Source: Gnetum montanum (taxonomy: Eukaryota; Streptophyta; Gnetopsida; Gnetales; Gnetaceae). Taken from it: a DNA stretch of 64,000 nucleotides. Below the pieces are notes generated by a model. The model had not been told where the DNA came from. It did not search any database and saw only the letters and a list, made by a program, of their open reading frames with translations. Below are positions 34,515 through 46,400 of the stretch, in pieces. The DNA lies in assembly GCA_015680685.1 (NCBI GenBank), contig MNCI01034785.1, positions 1,055,519-1,119,518 on the forward strand. The letters run 5' to 3'. The position numbers were made by a program, and so were the translations under genes. How positions within the stretch are numbered: the stretch's first letter is position 1; every line of letters begins with the position of its first letter.

Positions 34515-35106
34515 CCAAGTGCTACACTACTAAGTGAACTAAGAAATAGCACTATTGGTATTACCAAGTGAATATGTTTTTATGCTTGAAACTAGTCATG
34601 CTCATTTCACCAATTCATTAATGTGCACGGAAATGTAAATATTAACTAAGTACATGGAATATAAATTGCATTAAAAGTAAATTTAATGTAAGTCAAAGTG
34701 CTACAATGAATAAGAATCAATCTTGATCTTATTATTGTTCATGGAATGTGTCCAAGTACATTATCACTCAAATAAGGAATCATATAACTAACTTAGATCC
34801 ACATTGTAGGAACTCATTGACTATTCTCTAAGACTACAAAATAAAACTACAAGAGTTCAACTACTCTATTGACAAAGAATTATGTCCAAATTGTGTGTCC
34901 AAGAGCTATGTTTATAGGTTGATACACATCCCATGATATTGGATATCCTACATTGCATCTTGGCCCTCGATTTTGGGTATCTAATATCAAGGCTGACAAA
35001 AATTAACTCTTTATTCAAATAGATGAGATGACATGCATCGAGGCATCTATGTTGAGGCATATACCTTGACATGGTTGTGTCAACATAGCTAATCAATGCT
35101 TCATCA
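34515..35106 (-). repeat. Truncated LTR of the A/C family
   Basis: Starts TGATGAAGCATTG at 35106 (minus) and runs into CCAAGTGCTACAC... at 34515, where A2 begins; the CTCATCA end is missing. Contains ATATT/ATATC words at 34935-34995. Probably the LTR into which A2 inserted, with the rest on the far side of A2 and outside the window. Confidence 0.7.
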
Positions 35107-36794
35107 AACTATGATCTTACTTAAGCAATTGTTGAAACTTCTTAGAAGTCTTCAAGTTAAGCTTAATTGTCCTCTTACTCATTTGAATTACAACTTTTTT
35201 ACTACTTATATTTTAAAGTGTGAAAGCCTTATTGCTATAATTCAAACATTCTTCACACTTAGTTAACTAGTCCATCATAAGAATTACATCATATTCTCCA
35301 ATTTTCATAACCATGAGATCACTATACCATTGGCTACCTCATATCATCACATTAATGGAGGAAAATAACTTAGAAACTATGATAATAGGGCAATTTATGG
35401 TTTGAATCACTAAGGAAGAATACTTGGTTATAGGCTTAAGTTATAATTGGATAAAAAGTTTAGAGTTCACAAGATAATAATTGGCACTAAGGTTAAATAA
35501 TATCAAGAAAGAAAATCCACTTATATTATCTATTGTATTCATGACTATGTTAGGTTATTCATCAAAGTCTCCATCTATTAGAATATATGTCCTTCTTCTA
35601 CATATTAAATCTTTATTTTGAACTTCCTTCTTGTTTTTTGGGTTGAGTGCTCCATCAATCTTATTTTTAGCTACAATGTTGGAACACTTCCAATATCTCT
35701 ATTTTAGTTTACCACATGAACAATAGTTTGCATACTTATTTCTATAGTGTCTAGTCTATCCATAACATGATAACTAGCCACAAGGTTAAAATTCCTACCT
35801 CCACCATATATCCTAGCATGCTTAAAACTCTAAGGCTTTATCATAGGTTAATTTTTGCTCTAACCATGATTTTTTTTCTTCTTCTTGTTTAATCCTATGC
35901 TTTGTTCTAGTATTAAATTCTTAAGAAAAACTAACTCATACTTGGTTAATCCAAGGAGCATTAAGCCTATGGAGGTAGGTTCAATTGGTCTAATAAAATG
36001 GTTGGTCATTTCCTCCTTCTCATCTTGTAGGTGAGGATTAAACTATGCTAATTAGAGAAACTTTGCATAATGCTCAAAAACATTAAGATCACCTTGCTCC
36101 ATGATAGATAATTCTTTGACCTAGATCCTCTTGAACTCCTTAGATACATACATTTCTTTGAAGGCTTTAAGAAAATCAACCCACTCTACCTCCTTATTCT
36201 ACCATTCTCTAGCAACTCTAGTTGTTTACCACCAATTAGAGAAACTTTGCATTACACTAAAAAACATTAAAATCACCTTGCTCCATGATAGATAATTATT
36301 TCATCTAGATCCTCTCGAACTCCTTGGATACATACCTTTCTTTGAAGGCTATAAGACTATCAATCTGCTCTACCTCCATATTCTCCCATTCTCTATCAAC
36401 TTTAGTTGTTTACCACTAATGGTTAGCTATACCCTTAAGTTTATGGGTACCTAAATAAGTTTGTTACACCAAAGCACAATCCATGGGTTAAAAATCTTCT
36501 TTCACTAATCATAATTACTTCATAGTTACCACAAGATCTTTAACCTCATTAAATGTTTAATGTATTTGTGGTCAATGGACCTTCTAACACCAATGGTTAA
36601 GTTGTTAGGATGCTATCAATCATTTTTCACACTTGATTAATTTTAACTACCCACATAAGTAAACATATCATGCATTAAGTCATTATGAGAAACTTCCTCA
36701 CTAGGTTAATCAAGTTTTACCCTATTTGGAGTCTTTTTTTGCTCTTATTAGCAGCATCCTTACACTAGAAATCCAAAAGTACTTATCAAACTTA
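35107..36794 (-). pseudogene. E: gag and protease start of another Ty3/gypsy element (Tekay/Del-like)
   Basis: Minus strand. A gag-like run (FKERYVSKEFERI, LSIMEQGDFNVF) at 36050-36400, a degenerate zinc knuckle (NYCSCGKLK, KC; about 35720) and a protease end with IGEYDVILMMD (about 35280) are visible. RT, RNase H and integrase are absent, cut by the LTR fragment at 35106. Stops are frequent. The assignment to Tekay/Del rests on the gag style and tRNA-iMet primer, so it is tentative. Confidence 0.6.
36050..36417 (-). repeat. Two-copy tandem duplication, period 184 bp, in E gag
   Basis: AATTAGAGAAACTTTGCAT begins at 36050 and again at 36234 and the two 184 bp units match with scattered substitutions through TTGTTTACCAC. 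Confidence 0.85.
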
Positions 36795-36806
36795 GCTATG
36801 ATACCA
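36795..36806 (-). other. Primer binding site of E, initiator Met tRNA
   Basis: Minus strand TGGTATCATAGC, two to three bases after the LTR end (TATTACA). It matches the usual plant retrotransposon site for the 3' end of tRNA-iMet (TGGTATCAGAGC) with one change. Confidence 0.8.
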
Positions 36807-36809
36807 ACT

Positions 36810-38990
36810 TGTAATACTTGCTAACTAGGCTTAGACTAGAAAGGTATAAAATAAAGAAACTTTAGAACTTATAGGTAAAATATATCACAATTTACAAAAA
36901 TGTAGGATGCCAAGAAAACGTGACTAAAAAATAAAAGGCATCCATAGGTGCATAGGAGAAAAAATATAATAATAGAAAAAAGAAAAATGTTAAATTAATA
37001 ACAATAGCCTCATGTGTATGAAATCTAACTTATCCACTAATAATAATTAGTTTGATTTTATATTGCCAAAGCCAAAATTACAATAGTAAGATATTAGAAA
37101 AATAGTAGAATAAGTATATAAAAAATTATGAATAATAATAAAAATACTAAAAAGACATTAGAATCTAACATAATAAAATAATTACATAAAAATGCATGAA
37201 AGTATCTAATGTTGTAGAAATAAACATTTGTGATAAAATTAGGTCTAAATTAAAGACATGCAAGTACAAATGATCACAACCAATCAATAGATAATAAATG
37301 ATACCAAATACTAGCTAGATATCACAACTTACAAGAAAAATACAAAATGACCACTTAAAAGCTAAAACTGATATTGCATAAAAGGAAATATTCTAAGCAT
37401 AAGCTCATTGTAAATCATTTTCCTTCCAACTATCTAAATTATCTAGAAGGCATAAAAATACAAGAAAAATTAGATTTGAGACTCAAAAGGAAGTTCAAAC
37501 TACAAATACAAATAATGCACAAGGATAGTTGCATGCAAAGAGTTAGTATGAAAACATACACAGATGTTAAAAATAATACAATTATTAAATTTTATAATTT
37601 ATAAAAAATAATATAATGTCTAAAAGATTCCACCATCTTTGCATAACCTAAAAAAACAAAAGTGAAGAAATGATAATTCCCAAGAGAGAAATCCATATAA
37701 GTATCAAGTTACCTACTAAGAGAGGAAACCCACATAAGCATTTGATACTCATGAGGAAGTAGTTCCATGTAATAACTACAAAGGTATTAGAATACTCATT
37801 GAGAAAGACAACTTGCATAAGCATTGCTAATTAATAGTCCAAATCCAAATAATTACAAATATCAAATATTACACACACACATTTAAAAGAAATCTTAAGT
37901 GGTAGAGAAATGTATATAAATCACTTAACAAACCAAGCAAAGAATCTTAGCCAAAAGAGATTACTACTAACCAAGGATCTACGATTGATAAAATTGAAAA
38001 TATAGCTTCTAAAAGGATGACTAAAATTATAGAAAATTATAAAAGAAAATTGATTCTAAAGATTTTTTTTAAGCTTCTAAAATCTTTAAAACATGATTAA
38101 TTACTATTTTCAATCTTTCAAGAATTTCAAGTTATCATAGAAACTATATTTTTTGCCATTTTTGCAATTTTGAAGATTTGAAATATAAGGGTCACTTATA
38201 CAAAATTTGTTCCTTATCACATGAGGTGTCAAAATATGACATGAAAATTCATCATGAACTTTGTTGTGACATTGAAATAGGATTACATTAAACTAGGAAG
38301 ATGTCTCTATGGTCTACACTAGCAAATTAAATATTTTTGTCTTCTAGGTTATTATCACATGAAGTTGTCTTAAGGCTTAATAATGTAAATTATGACTCAA
38401 TACTCTAGTTCTATTGTTCAGAAAATTCAATAGAATTGAAATGGGATCAAAACAAAACCAAACAAAGACAAAATATTTTCTACAATTTCATGAATAAGAA
38501 TAATTATTGTAAAATGCTAAATCTTAGAAAACATACATAGAATAATACAATCTAAAATATAGATATTTCTTTAAATTATTGTTGAATAAAATTAAATTGA
38601 TAAAAATGAATGTGAATGTAATTAAATCTTGAAAAATGTAAAAAGAAAGAAAAGTACCAACATTTTACTACTTGATAGATAGTACTGTAGCTAAAAATCT
38701 TTGCAAGATTAAAATCTCCCAAGTAGGCTCGAAAGCCTAGGAAAAATGAGGCACCTACTAAGGTCTTGAATGATAGTGTAGATATATATCTAGCCTTTCT
38801 TCATACTAGCAAGGTCTCCTTCTCTAGATCTATATCCTCGATATTATATCTATAAATTGGCTGATAGAATCTTATAAGATTACAAGTAAGAAGTTCTTTG
38901 AGTAAAAAATTTCACGTCTTCTGGACGAAGAACAAGATTTTAAAACCCAAATTTTAATGTCTTCTAAACGAAGAACAAGAGTTCTATACC
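36810..38990 (-). repeat. E 5' LTR, AT-rich, outer boundary approximate
   Basis: The inner end is exact (minus ...GCAAGTATTACA, base 36810). The rest is about 2 kb of A/T-rich DNA with no gene; a minus-strand ATTTATAGATATAAT (about 38845-38862) could be its TATA box. The outer end is set only by the start of GC-richer host-like sequence near 39000 and was not found exactly. Confidence 0.5.
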
Positions 38991-39033
38991 TTATTTTTCC
39001 TAAGGATGGGTTTTCTAAAAAAAATTCCATGAA

Positions 39034-39564
39034 TTAGTGTATGCTCTCACCATCGGCCGAATTTGTTGAGAGTGAGAGCATAAATTTGTTTCGAGACCTG
39101 CTCACATCGCAGGACGTTTTGGTTATAACAGCAATCTTGGGATGCCATGTCATATTTGTAAATGTAATCTTCCTCAAAACTTCTTTTAACTGGTCCCACA
39201 CCTTGTCCACGTCCCTTGTGGTCACCAGGATTCTTTGCTTGCTCCTTTGCGGGGCCTTTTCTAAACGACGTGACACACGTCGGACAGCATTGTCAAAGTA
39301 AATAAAGTTACACACATCTACGACGGCCGCAGCAGCATCCTCGGCTTCCAAACAATGAAGGTCTAATCGCTGCTGTTGTTGTTGCATACCATGTTCATGC
39401 TCATGCTCATCATCCTCCTCCTCCTGATCCTCCTCTTTATCTTCGTGAAACTCTAAATCAAGAGCTTTCTCACTTTCTTCATAAAGTTCCATGGATTCAA
39501 GATACACCAAGTCCTGCGGCAACCTCAAATCATCATCCATTTTCAACCGTGATTCCGGCCACAT
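39034..39564 (-). CDS. Uninterrupted 176-codon ORF, acidic protein of unknown function
   Basis: Minus strand ATG at 39564, stop at 39034. The protein starts MWPESRLKMDDD, has a Glu/Asp/His-rich middle (residues about 38-55), a QQQQQ run, an Ala-rich segment, then a basic half (RRVSRRLEKAPQRSKQR) ending SADGESIH. GC content and codon use differ from the AT-rich surroundings and there is not one stop, unlike every other long frame here. I recognise no family. It begins where the last GMC oxidoreductase exon ends, on the same strand. It may be a real small host gene, or a gene piece carried next to the GMC fragment. Confidence 0.5.
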   Translation of the reverse strand: MWPESRLKMDDDLRLPQDLVYLESMELYEESEKALDLEFHEDKEEDQEEEDDEHEHEHGMQQQQQRLDLHCLEAEDAAAAVVDVCNFIYFDNAVRRVSRRLEKAPQRSKQRILVTTRDVDKVWDQLKEVLRKITFTNMTWHPKIAVITKTSCDVSRSRNKFMLSLSTNSADGESIH

Positions 39565-40850
39565 AAAATTATCGCCACTAAATCAAGAGTGCGGCAAGCT
39601 CTATGATGGAAATCGTAGAGGAAGAAGAATACAATTGAATTAAAGAAATTTTTAACATAATCAAAATGTGATCACACCTGCCGAGCATCATAGTGGTGGC
39701 CTGTGGATTTGTGCCGGGACTGTGGCGGAACAGCGATCCATCTACAATTCTCAAATTGCTCGTTCCCAGCACAACATAATTCTCATGATCGACAACTTTT
39801 CCAGGCCATCCGCCATGAAAATGCCATATGGTTGCCAATGTGCACCTGCAAAATTCCACCATTTCCGATTCATCTGCAGAGTTTGCGGGGATTGCAGTGC
39901 CATTGAGCAGAGCGGGGATTGCAGTGACATTGAATCTAAGATGGCTTTCACCCTTGAACTTAAACTTCGCAAGAGCCGCGGATTCTGCAATGTGGGCCAT
40001 GACTCTGACAGCCCTCGCACAGCTGCACAAGGTCGAGAGCTTAAAATTACGAAAGCAGTTTATTCCACCATCACCTCATAAGTCAACCATATTTCTTAAA
40101 ACAATAAGATAAAATCTCTGCATCTGTTACTTTTTGTTAAGATATACGAACAACACGATTAAAATTTAGAAGAGATGTATTATATTAAAATTAAAGTGGC
40201 GCTGGTTTTGAGTTGTTTTGAGTTCCAAAATTAAATCAATCGTTTCCAAAATAACCAAATTTTGAAGACAACGGACTGCATTTTTATCATGATCTCACCT
40301 GCTAATGTCGCTGGGATGCGAATAGTAATTGTATCGCACTGAAGGCTTCTGCGTGGCATCCCTGCTACGCAGACGCAGGGTTCCGCGCGACAACGGCCGC
40401 GATAGTTTTTGCACAATCTCGCCGAATTATTTTACTCTGGAAGAAGAGCTGTTCTGGGTCAGATTATAGCTCAGGGGTTCGATGTAGGCGAATGAGGAGT
40501 TGAGAATCCCCACAACCTGTATGTTTGATTCTTCCAGCGGCAGCGGCGAGTCTACTCCGAAAGCTGCGCTTGGATTATCCTGGATTTCTTGACCCACCCA
40601 TGGCAGATGGAGAAGGCATGTGATTTTGAGACTGTTGAGATGGTTTTTGGGTCCGATTCTGCTCAGCATCAGCAGCTGCAGGCTCCCCATTGCACCTGTT
40701 GATAGTATTACTTCTGATTCTAATTCTTCAGCCATTGAATTGTCTAAGAAAGCTCGATGGGTCATTCCTTGGATATCAACCAACTCCACTCCCACTGCTT
40801 TCAAGGATTTGCCTGAGTAAACGAAGCCGAGTTTGAGATGGAATTTGGTT
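39543..40850 (-). pseudogene. HOTHEAD/mandelonitrile-lyase-like GMC oxidoreductase, C-terminal half
   Basis: Minus strand. Exon A (about 40850-40299) has SGKSLKAVGVELVDIQG, the GMC signature GAMGSLQLLMLSRIGPKNHL and, after one in-frame TAA, KLSRPLSRGTLRLRSR. An intron 40298-40023 (GTGAG...GCAG) joins in frame to exon B (40022-39678): ATIWHFHGG with the catalytic His position, then VGKV-like GKVVDHENYVVL, SNLRIVDGSLF and SPGTNPQATTMMLG with the catalytic Asn. A short last exon (39600-39543) is possible. GMC enzymes oxidise alcohols or cleave cyanohydrins with bound FAD. The N-terminal FAD-binding half is absent, so this is a truncated gene or its first exons lie beyond a transposon-filled intron. 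Confidence 0.85.
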
Positions 40851-40992
40851 TTTCAACTTGGTAACATTTGTCGTTGGAACTCCACCACTGTTCCTTGGGT
40901 TGGTGCGTAACGGATGATGCATGCTATAGGTCAATGAAAGAATCAAGAAATATGTGCATGAAATGATTAACAAATGCAAGATGAAGACCTGA

Positions 40993-41100
40993 CCACATGA
41001 CACTATCTTGGACATGGTTCTGGTGAACGCGTCAGGTGTGGTGCTTCGAAGGCAGCACATGGGTGAGGATGTGTTCTGGGCACTCTGGGAAGGCAAGTGG
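40993..41100 (+). pseudogene. Fragment of a berberine-bridge-type FAD-linked oxidase
   Basis: Plus strand reading ILDMVLVNASGVVL, then RRQHMGEDVFWAL. Berberine-bridge-like enzymes have an equivalent stretch (DVNGxxLDRxSMGEDLFWAI) in the FAD domain. The frame then runs into low-complexity Ser/Arg/Gly/His sequence (41100-41250), so only about 36 codons are recognisable. Confidence 0.6.
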
Positions 41101-41455
41101 TTGTGGCCAGATGGAAGCTTCGCCTCTGGCCGTGGATGCAGTCTCAACCGCAGCCACAGTCAAGGTCGTGGCTTTGTGAGATCTGGGAGATCTGTTGGTC
41201 ATGGTCGTAGTAGAGGCCACGGTTCTAACAGATCTGCGGTTTCACCGACAGATCTGTGGGTTAATTTTAGGCCCTGGTGGCCCTTCGCATTCTGGATCTA
41301 GGCAATCCACCCACATCCTGCCCATCCCCCTCGGTCTCTGCCTCCTGTTTCGCACCTTCAGAGAACTCGATGATGTCTGCATCTACGCAGAACTCCAGCC
41401 TCCTGCATGATTTGTATTTCTATTTTACAAACGCCGTAACTTTTTATACCATGAC

Positions 41456-41672
41456 GTTATGCACAAAGTTGTGTTACCGAAATGGCCTGAATTTTACATG
41501 TCAGCATTACAATCAGCGTTATTCACAAAGTTGTGTTACCGAAATAGCGTATATGGAATTTTACACGTCAGCAGCGTTGCGCACAAAATAGTGTTACCGA
41601 AATGGGCCATGGGAAAGTCAACCCTGGTCAGCGTTACGCACAAAATATTAGCGTTACCGATTTCTGACTGGT
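41456..41672 (+). repeat. Tandem repeat, 3.6 units of 57-62 bp (GTTACGCACAAA...GTGTTACCGAAATGG)
   Basis: Units start at 41456, 41518, 41576 and 41633. Each has CACAAA, then GTTACCGAAAT, then a variable part ending GTCAGC. It uses the same TTACGC word that is scattered in the B1 LTR. Confidence 0.85.
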
Positions 41673-41689
41673 AATGGCCTATCGGCCAA

Positions 41690-42740
41690 AAAACAAACTA
41701 TCAGCCAAACAAATGAAATTGTATAATTTTTAATAAAAATATTATCGGGTATTTATGCTCGTAAGGACATGAAATGGTTTATTAGATAGGATAATTCTAT
41801 TAAGAAAACTAAAATTAAAAATAAAATACAGCTAGTTTTAATTTCTAAAGTTAATGAAAATAATATTGTAACATGGATTTATACCCATTGCTAGCCTAAT
41901 AGGTACCCCCTACCAGTTAGATAATAGCTATGTTTATTATCAATACTAATAATAGGGTCTAATATCTAAACATAACTAACTATGGTACTATTATGAAATT
42001 GCCTTGTTTTCCCATATGATACAAATGCACTACCAAAACATGATGAAAAATGCCAAAAATGTTGGTAACCTATACACTATACTTTTTAGCCATGAAAATG
42101 GCCCAAAACATGATGTAACACTCTAGAAAATGTATGGGAATGTAACAAATGCCAACACAACAAATTCAATGTCTATTTATACCAAATTCTACATAGTTTT
42201 CAAAACTTTGGACATATCATACTTTTGGCAAGAAACAATAGAGCATTGTAGCATATTTTTGCAGACTTTCATAGTCTTTTAGAATAGATATCTAAGAATG
42301 AAGAGACTTGGCAATAACATTTGTTGTGCAGATTGATCAAGAGACTAGTGTAGATTAAGTGCATAACACACCCTATCATTTTGCATAGAATTTCAAAGGA
42401 TATTTTGTAGTCTTAAGCTTTTTTGAAGATAATGATCTATATTCTCTAAACCTTTGTTATCACCATTTTATATCATTTAATATAAAGTTTTGAATTTTTC
42501 TTGTTTCGGCCACATCGTTACCATCTTTCTTTATTCCCAGTTTAGTGTTGAAGCACTGTTTTACATGTTATAATTTACTTTCATTTTACATCACTAAGTA
42601 ATAGATTTTTTAAGCCCTGAAGTAATCTGTAGGATTGTTTAAGGTACTTTGGATCCTTCTAAGGCCCATGAATATTGGAGTTAAAACTATTCTATGTTGT
42701 AAGTTTTGGTTTTCTAGCACTGAATTTTTAAGCTACTACA
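41690..42740 (+). repeat. B2 5' LTR remnant (start uncertain)
   Basis: The end is exact: ...GCTACTACA at 42740 followed by the conserved primer-site block. Upstream, AGTAATCTGTAGGATTG..., GTTAAAACTAT and TTTTCTAGCACTG match the last 150 bases of the B1 LTR. A TATTTATACC near 42173-42182 is the likely TATA box. The tandem repeat at 41456 may belong to its U3, in which case the LTR starts earlier. Confidence 0.65.
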
Positions 42741-42765
42741 GTTTTTTGGCACTAGAAGGAGGGCC
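42741..42765 (+). other. Probable primer binding site of B2
   Basis: GTTTTTTGGCACTAGAAGGAGGGCC, same block as B1 4465-4489. Confidence 0.6.
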
Positions 42766-43197
42766 TCTGCCTAACTTCTTCACTAAAAATTCATCTACAA
42801 AAAAGCTCCTCTATATATTTTCACCCTCCTACATAGCATGTTTGCCAAGCTAAAAATCATTTTTGGTTTTTCTCTAATCCAAAATTTGCACCATAGCTAA
42901 TTTTATCTATATACCTGCAAAAAATTATTTTTTTTAGTTATTGTGCATAGTGCTACCCCTATTTTCCACACTTGGAATTTTACGACCAAAACCATTATTT
43001 TTACTATTGTAGTTTATCGTGCTTTTACTAGTCATAATTTTTTCAAGCTTTCTACATCTACAATTTTTTACCAAGTCTTTTTTTCTCACATATGATAAAA
43101 TCTATCCTAATTTTTATCAACTTTATATGCTAGAAAAAAAAGTATTATTGGTTTAGTTGTAGTTGCAATTTATTTTATTTTCCTTTTGTTGTAGTTT

Positions 43198-43410
43198 CAT
43201 ACATTGTGAAGCTTCACAAGCTATAATCCTTACATGTTACAGCCTTACACATTGTAAGTCTCACATGCTATGAGTCTTACACATTGCAACCTCACATGCT
43301 GTGAAGTCTTATATGTTGTAGCTTTATACATTGTAGTCTCACACGTTGTAAGCTTTACACACTATGGGCTTTATACATTGTAGCTCCATATATTGTGAGC
43401 CTTATACACT
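43198..43410 (+). repeat. Short tandem repeat in the B2 leader (CTTACACATTGTAAGTCTCACATG)
   Basis: About thirteen units of 15-18 bp built on CTTAYACATTGTAG/AGC and CTCACATGCTGTGA. Many units are near-palindromic (TTACACATTGTAA, CACATGCTGTG). Lies between the primer site and gag. Confidence 0.8.
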
Positions 43411-43479
43411 CCAATTATTTGGTCTTCTAAATTTTATGTTTTTTGTTTAAACTATTCTACTATATCACATCATTGCCAT

Positions 43480-44985
43480 GGTCACTAACAAACAATCTGC
43501 TAGCATCTAGGATCCCAGGGACCTAATTGTGATGGAACATAGGTAGTTTCTTAGGCTAATGAAATGAAACCTCACATATGCTAGCATTATCAATGAGTAT
43601 TATAATTTCATTTGCATGAAAATATAACCTTGTCTACCAATCCCATGCAAGGAGTTAGACTCCAAGTATGAGTTCAAGTTTGTTCATAGGAACAAGAAGA
43701 AGTATGTCCCCTTTCCATATGAAAAAAATTGAATTTCAAAAATTTATATTAACTTGTTCAAATCATAGATAACAATGAGTAAGTAGTGGAAAGTGAGGAG
43801 GGTAGTTTAGAATAAGAATAAGAGGATCAATATGGGTTTAGGGAATATTATGACAATGATGCTAATGAGGAGGGACCCATATAATAATCCATCTTTAACT
43901 TATTTGTAAATAATCCTCTATATTCCATGTAGGTAATGCCTACCATCTTCTTGGGTCAAACTTCCTAGTTAGTTTCCCAAGTCTCATATCTATTCACATC
44001 TCTTCTATTTGTGACCCAACCTTGTTTCACGTAGCCACTACACAATGTTCCTTCCATGCTACATCCATTTGTCATCTTAGTAGGTCATTCTTTAGGATAT
44101 CAAGTATCTCTAACTTTTCGTACCCCTTTTGTTCCCTTTATCTCATAAATCTCTATTCAAACATCATTTTCCCTCTTCATCCCCCCTACAATAATGACTA
44201 CAAGACCTTTCCAACCCATGCCATAACCTATTACACAAACCCAAGGCATTCAATGACTAGTACAACTAGTCATTCAACCAATATAACTTGCAAGAACATC
44301 CAAGAGCTGGAATCAAGATTTTCTACTAATCCAAGGCCTTACAGATAATATTAATAAACTTCAAGCTAGCACCACATAGATGGTAAAGTTCATGGACTTC
44401 TACTAGGATAGTCCCATCAACCCTATGATTCCTCAAATAACTCTTCTTGCAAGCATCCCAATCCCCCACTTCACCAAATACAATAATGAAGGTGTACCTA
44501 ACATCCATTTAATTACCTTCTACTTTAAGTTCCTATTGTTGTAGGCTTGGCCAGATACCATGTTATGTGTCTTTTCCATATCCTTAACTAGAAATGCCAT
44601 AGAATAGTATTGTGCACTATTTACAAGATCTATCTTTTCCCTAGATGACTTGATAAACTAGTTCATTAACCACTTGAAGTATAAATTGAATCCTAAAACA
44701 ATGCTAGACCAACTCATGAAAGTGAGATAGGGACCCCTAAAACCCATCCAAAAGTTTATATAGAGTTGGAATACTACGCTTAATGAGATACCCTAACACA
44801 TCTTTGAAATGTATCTTTTGACCATTTTAAGGGAGTAGTTAATGACTTGATCAAGTACAAGCTTTATTATTTAGACCCCTAATCCCTCAGTCAAGCCTTC
44901 TCCCAAGTCAAGAACATAGAGGATGCAATAGAAGCCAACAATGATCCCACCTACATAACCTACAAAAACCAACATATGAAATGAG
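43480..44985 (+). pseudogene. B2 gag, degraded
   Basis: Starts near ATGGTCACTAAC (43479). The gag core is clear from 44380: VKFMDFY, IPHFTKYNNEGVPN, KYKLNPKTMLDQLMKV, PIQKFI and SWNTTLNEI, aligned with B1 gag. It ends near 44985, where B4 LTR sequence seems to begin. Stops are frequent; no protease is left. Confidence 0.78.
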
Positions 44986-44999
44986 ATAGGTGTTGAACC

Positions 45000-46400
45000 T
45001 ATAAAAATTGGATGTTCAAAAAATAAAAGATCTCTAACAAAAAAAGTTTAACCCTAGATTCAAAGGACCTCAAAGAAGAGGATGCAAGGTGTCTTAGATG
45101 GTCTTGTTAATCACCTAGGAACTTGAGAAGTGCAAATTAGTGTAAATAATTTTAAAAAAAAATATAGATATGATCTAAGAGGAAGCACATAAATTAATCA
45201 TAGAATAATCTTGCATAACAAATGAGCTATAAATGTTATTGCAATGATAAAATATTAAAAGTATAAATTTCAAATGTGTACAAATTATGTGCCCAAATGC
45301 ATAAGGAGTTGCATAGATGAAGCTTGAACCCTATTGAAGTTGGCAAATTGTGTTCTATAGTCAGCCTCATGATCCATGTGCCTCTTAGCTTTAATTGCTA
45401 AGACTCTTTACTAGTTCTCAAGTTGGATTTGCAACACTAGTTATGGAAGTGGTGAAAAATGTCTTAGAATTTTTGTTGTTATGGAACTACACTGAGAGTC
45501 TCCAATGCTTAGCCAATTTTCAATTTGCTCAAAAAATTCTCAAAAATGCCAAATATTTCCAAAGTTCAAGTCCTAAAGAACCTATTCATTATGTTCAAAT
45601 TTTACTTTTATGGATCATATTATTACTGATTTGGAACTGGAAAGTTTTTCCATGATTACTGACATATTTATGTATTTTACAAGTGTGGTAGGCCATCAAT
45701 TCAAGTGTAGTTTTCCACTTATGGTAATTTTGATGTACGAAAGCCATCAAAACTACATTGAGTACTATAAAAATTAAATGGAATTTGAAAACTACACTGG
45801 CTTCACCAAAACTACATTAGCCTTGGAAAATTACATTGGCTTCATAGGAACTTAGCCAACCTCATGGAAACCATGTTGGTCCTTACTGGAAACCATGCTA
45901 GCCTTGTTGGAAATCATGTTGGCCTTGCTAAAAAGTACACCAGTCATGTTGGAAAAATAAAATCTTAATAATTCCAATGCTAGGTGTAGGTGGTTCTAGC
46001 GTACTTTTGGCTATGATCAACATAAAACCTATGAGAAACAAAAATTTGGTAGTTCCCAAGGTATTTTCAGCCTTCCAAAGCCCAAATATAGGCATGACAT
46101 AAGTTTTTCCACTTGGGAGGTGAGGCTACAACAACTTATGAGGCATTTTTCAGCCCTAAAAATTTTAGGTATTTGAGTTTGTAGTTCATGGGCTACAAAC
46201 TTCACATTTTACAATAAAGTTTAGCCTCAAGTTGAATGGTTAAGGTTACAATACCAAAAGGTTGCAACATGAATTTTCTTAGTAGTGTTTCATTGGCCCC
46301 TTTTTGTTAATGTTTTGAGGATTGACTTGAGAGACATAGACAAAGAATACAAAAATACCATTATAGGTCCATCACTAATGTTTCCTCTTGACGCTTCATT
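45000..46400 (-). repeat. B4 3' LTR (approximate ends)
   Basis: Plus-strand sequence here matches the reverse complement of the B3 LTR (for example GCATTTTTCAGCCCTAAAA at 46144 against 58160, and GATTTGCAACACTAG at 45428 against about 59090). So it is a minus-oriented Tat LTR. The 45720-45960 part is made of CCATGTTGGCCTTG-type short repeats, the U3 repeat zone. Exact ends were not found. Confidence 0.6.

Noticed and set aside
41100-41300. Ser/Arg/Gly/His-rich frame after the berberine-bridge fragment
   Set aside because: Low-complexity sequence with no link to the oxidase family; not called as a protein.
43198-43410. CRISPR-like array
   Set aside because: Units are contiguous with no unique spacers, in a plant retrotransposon leader.
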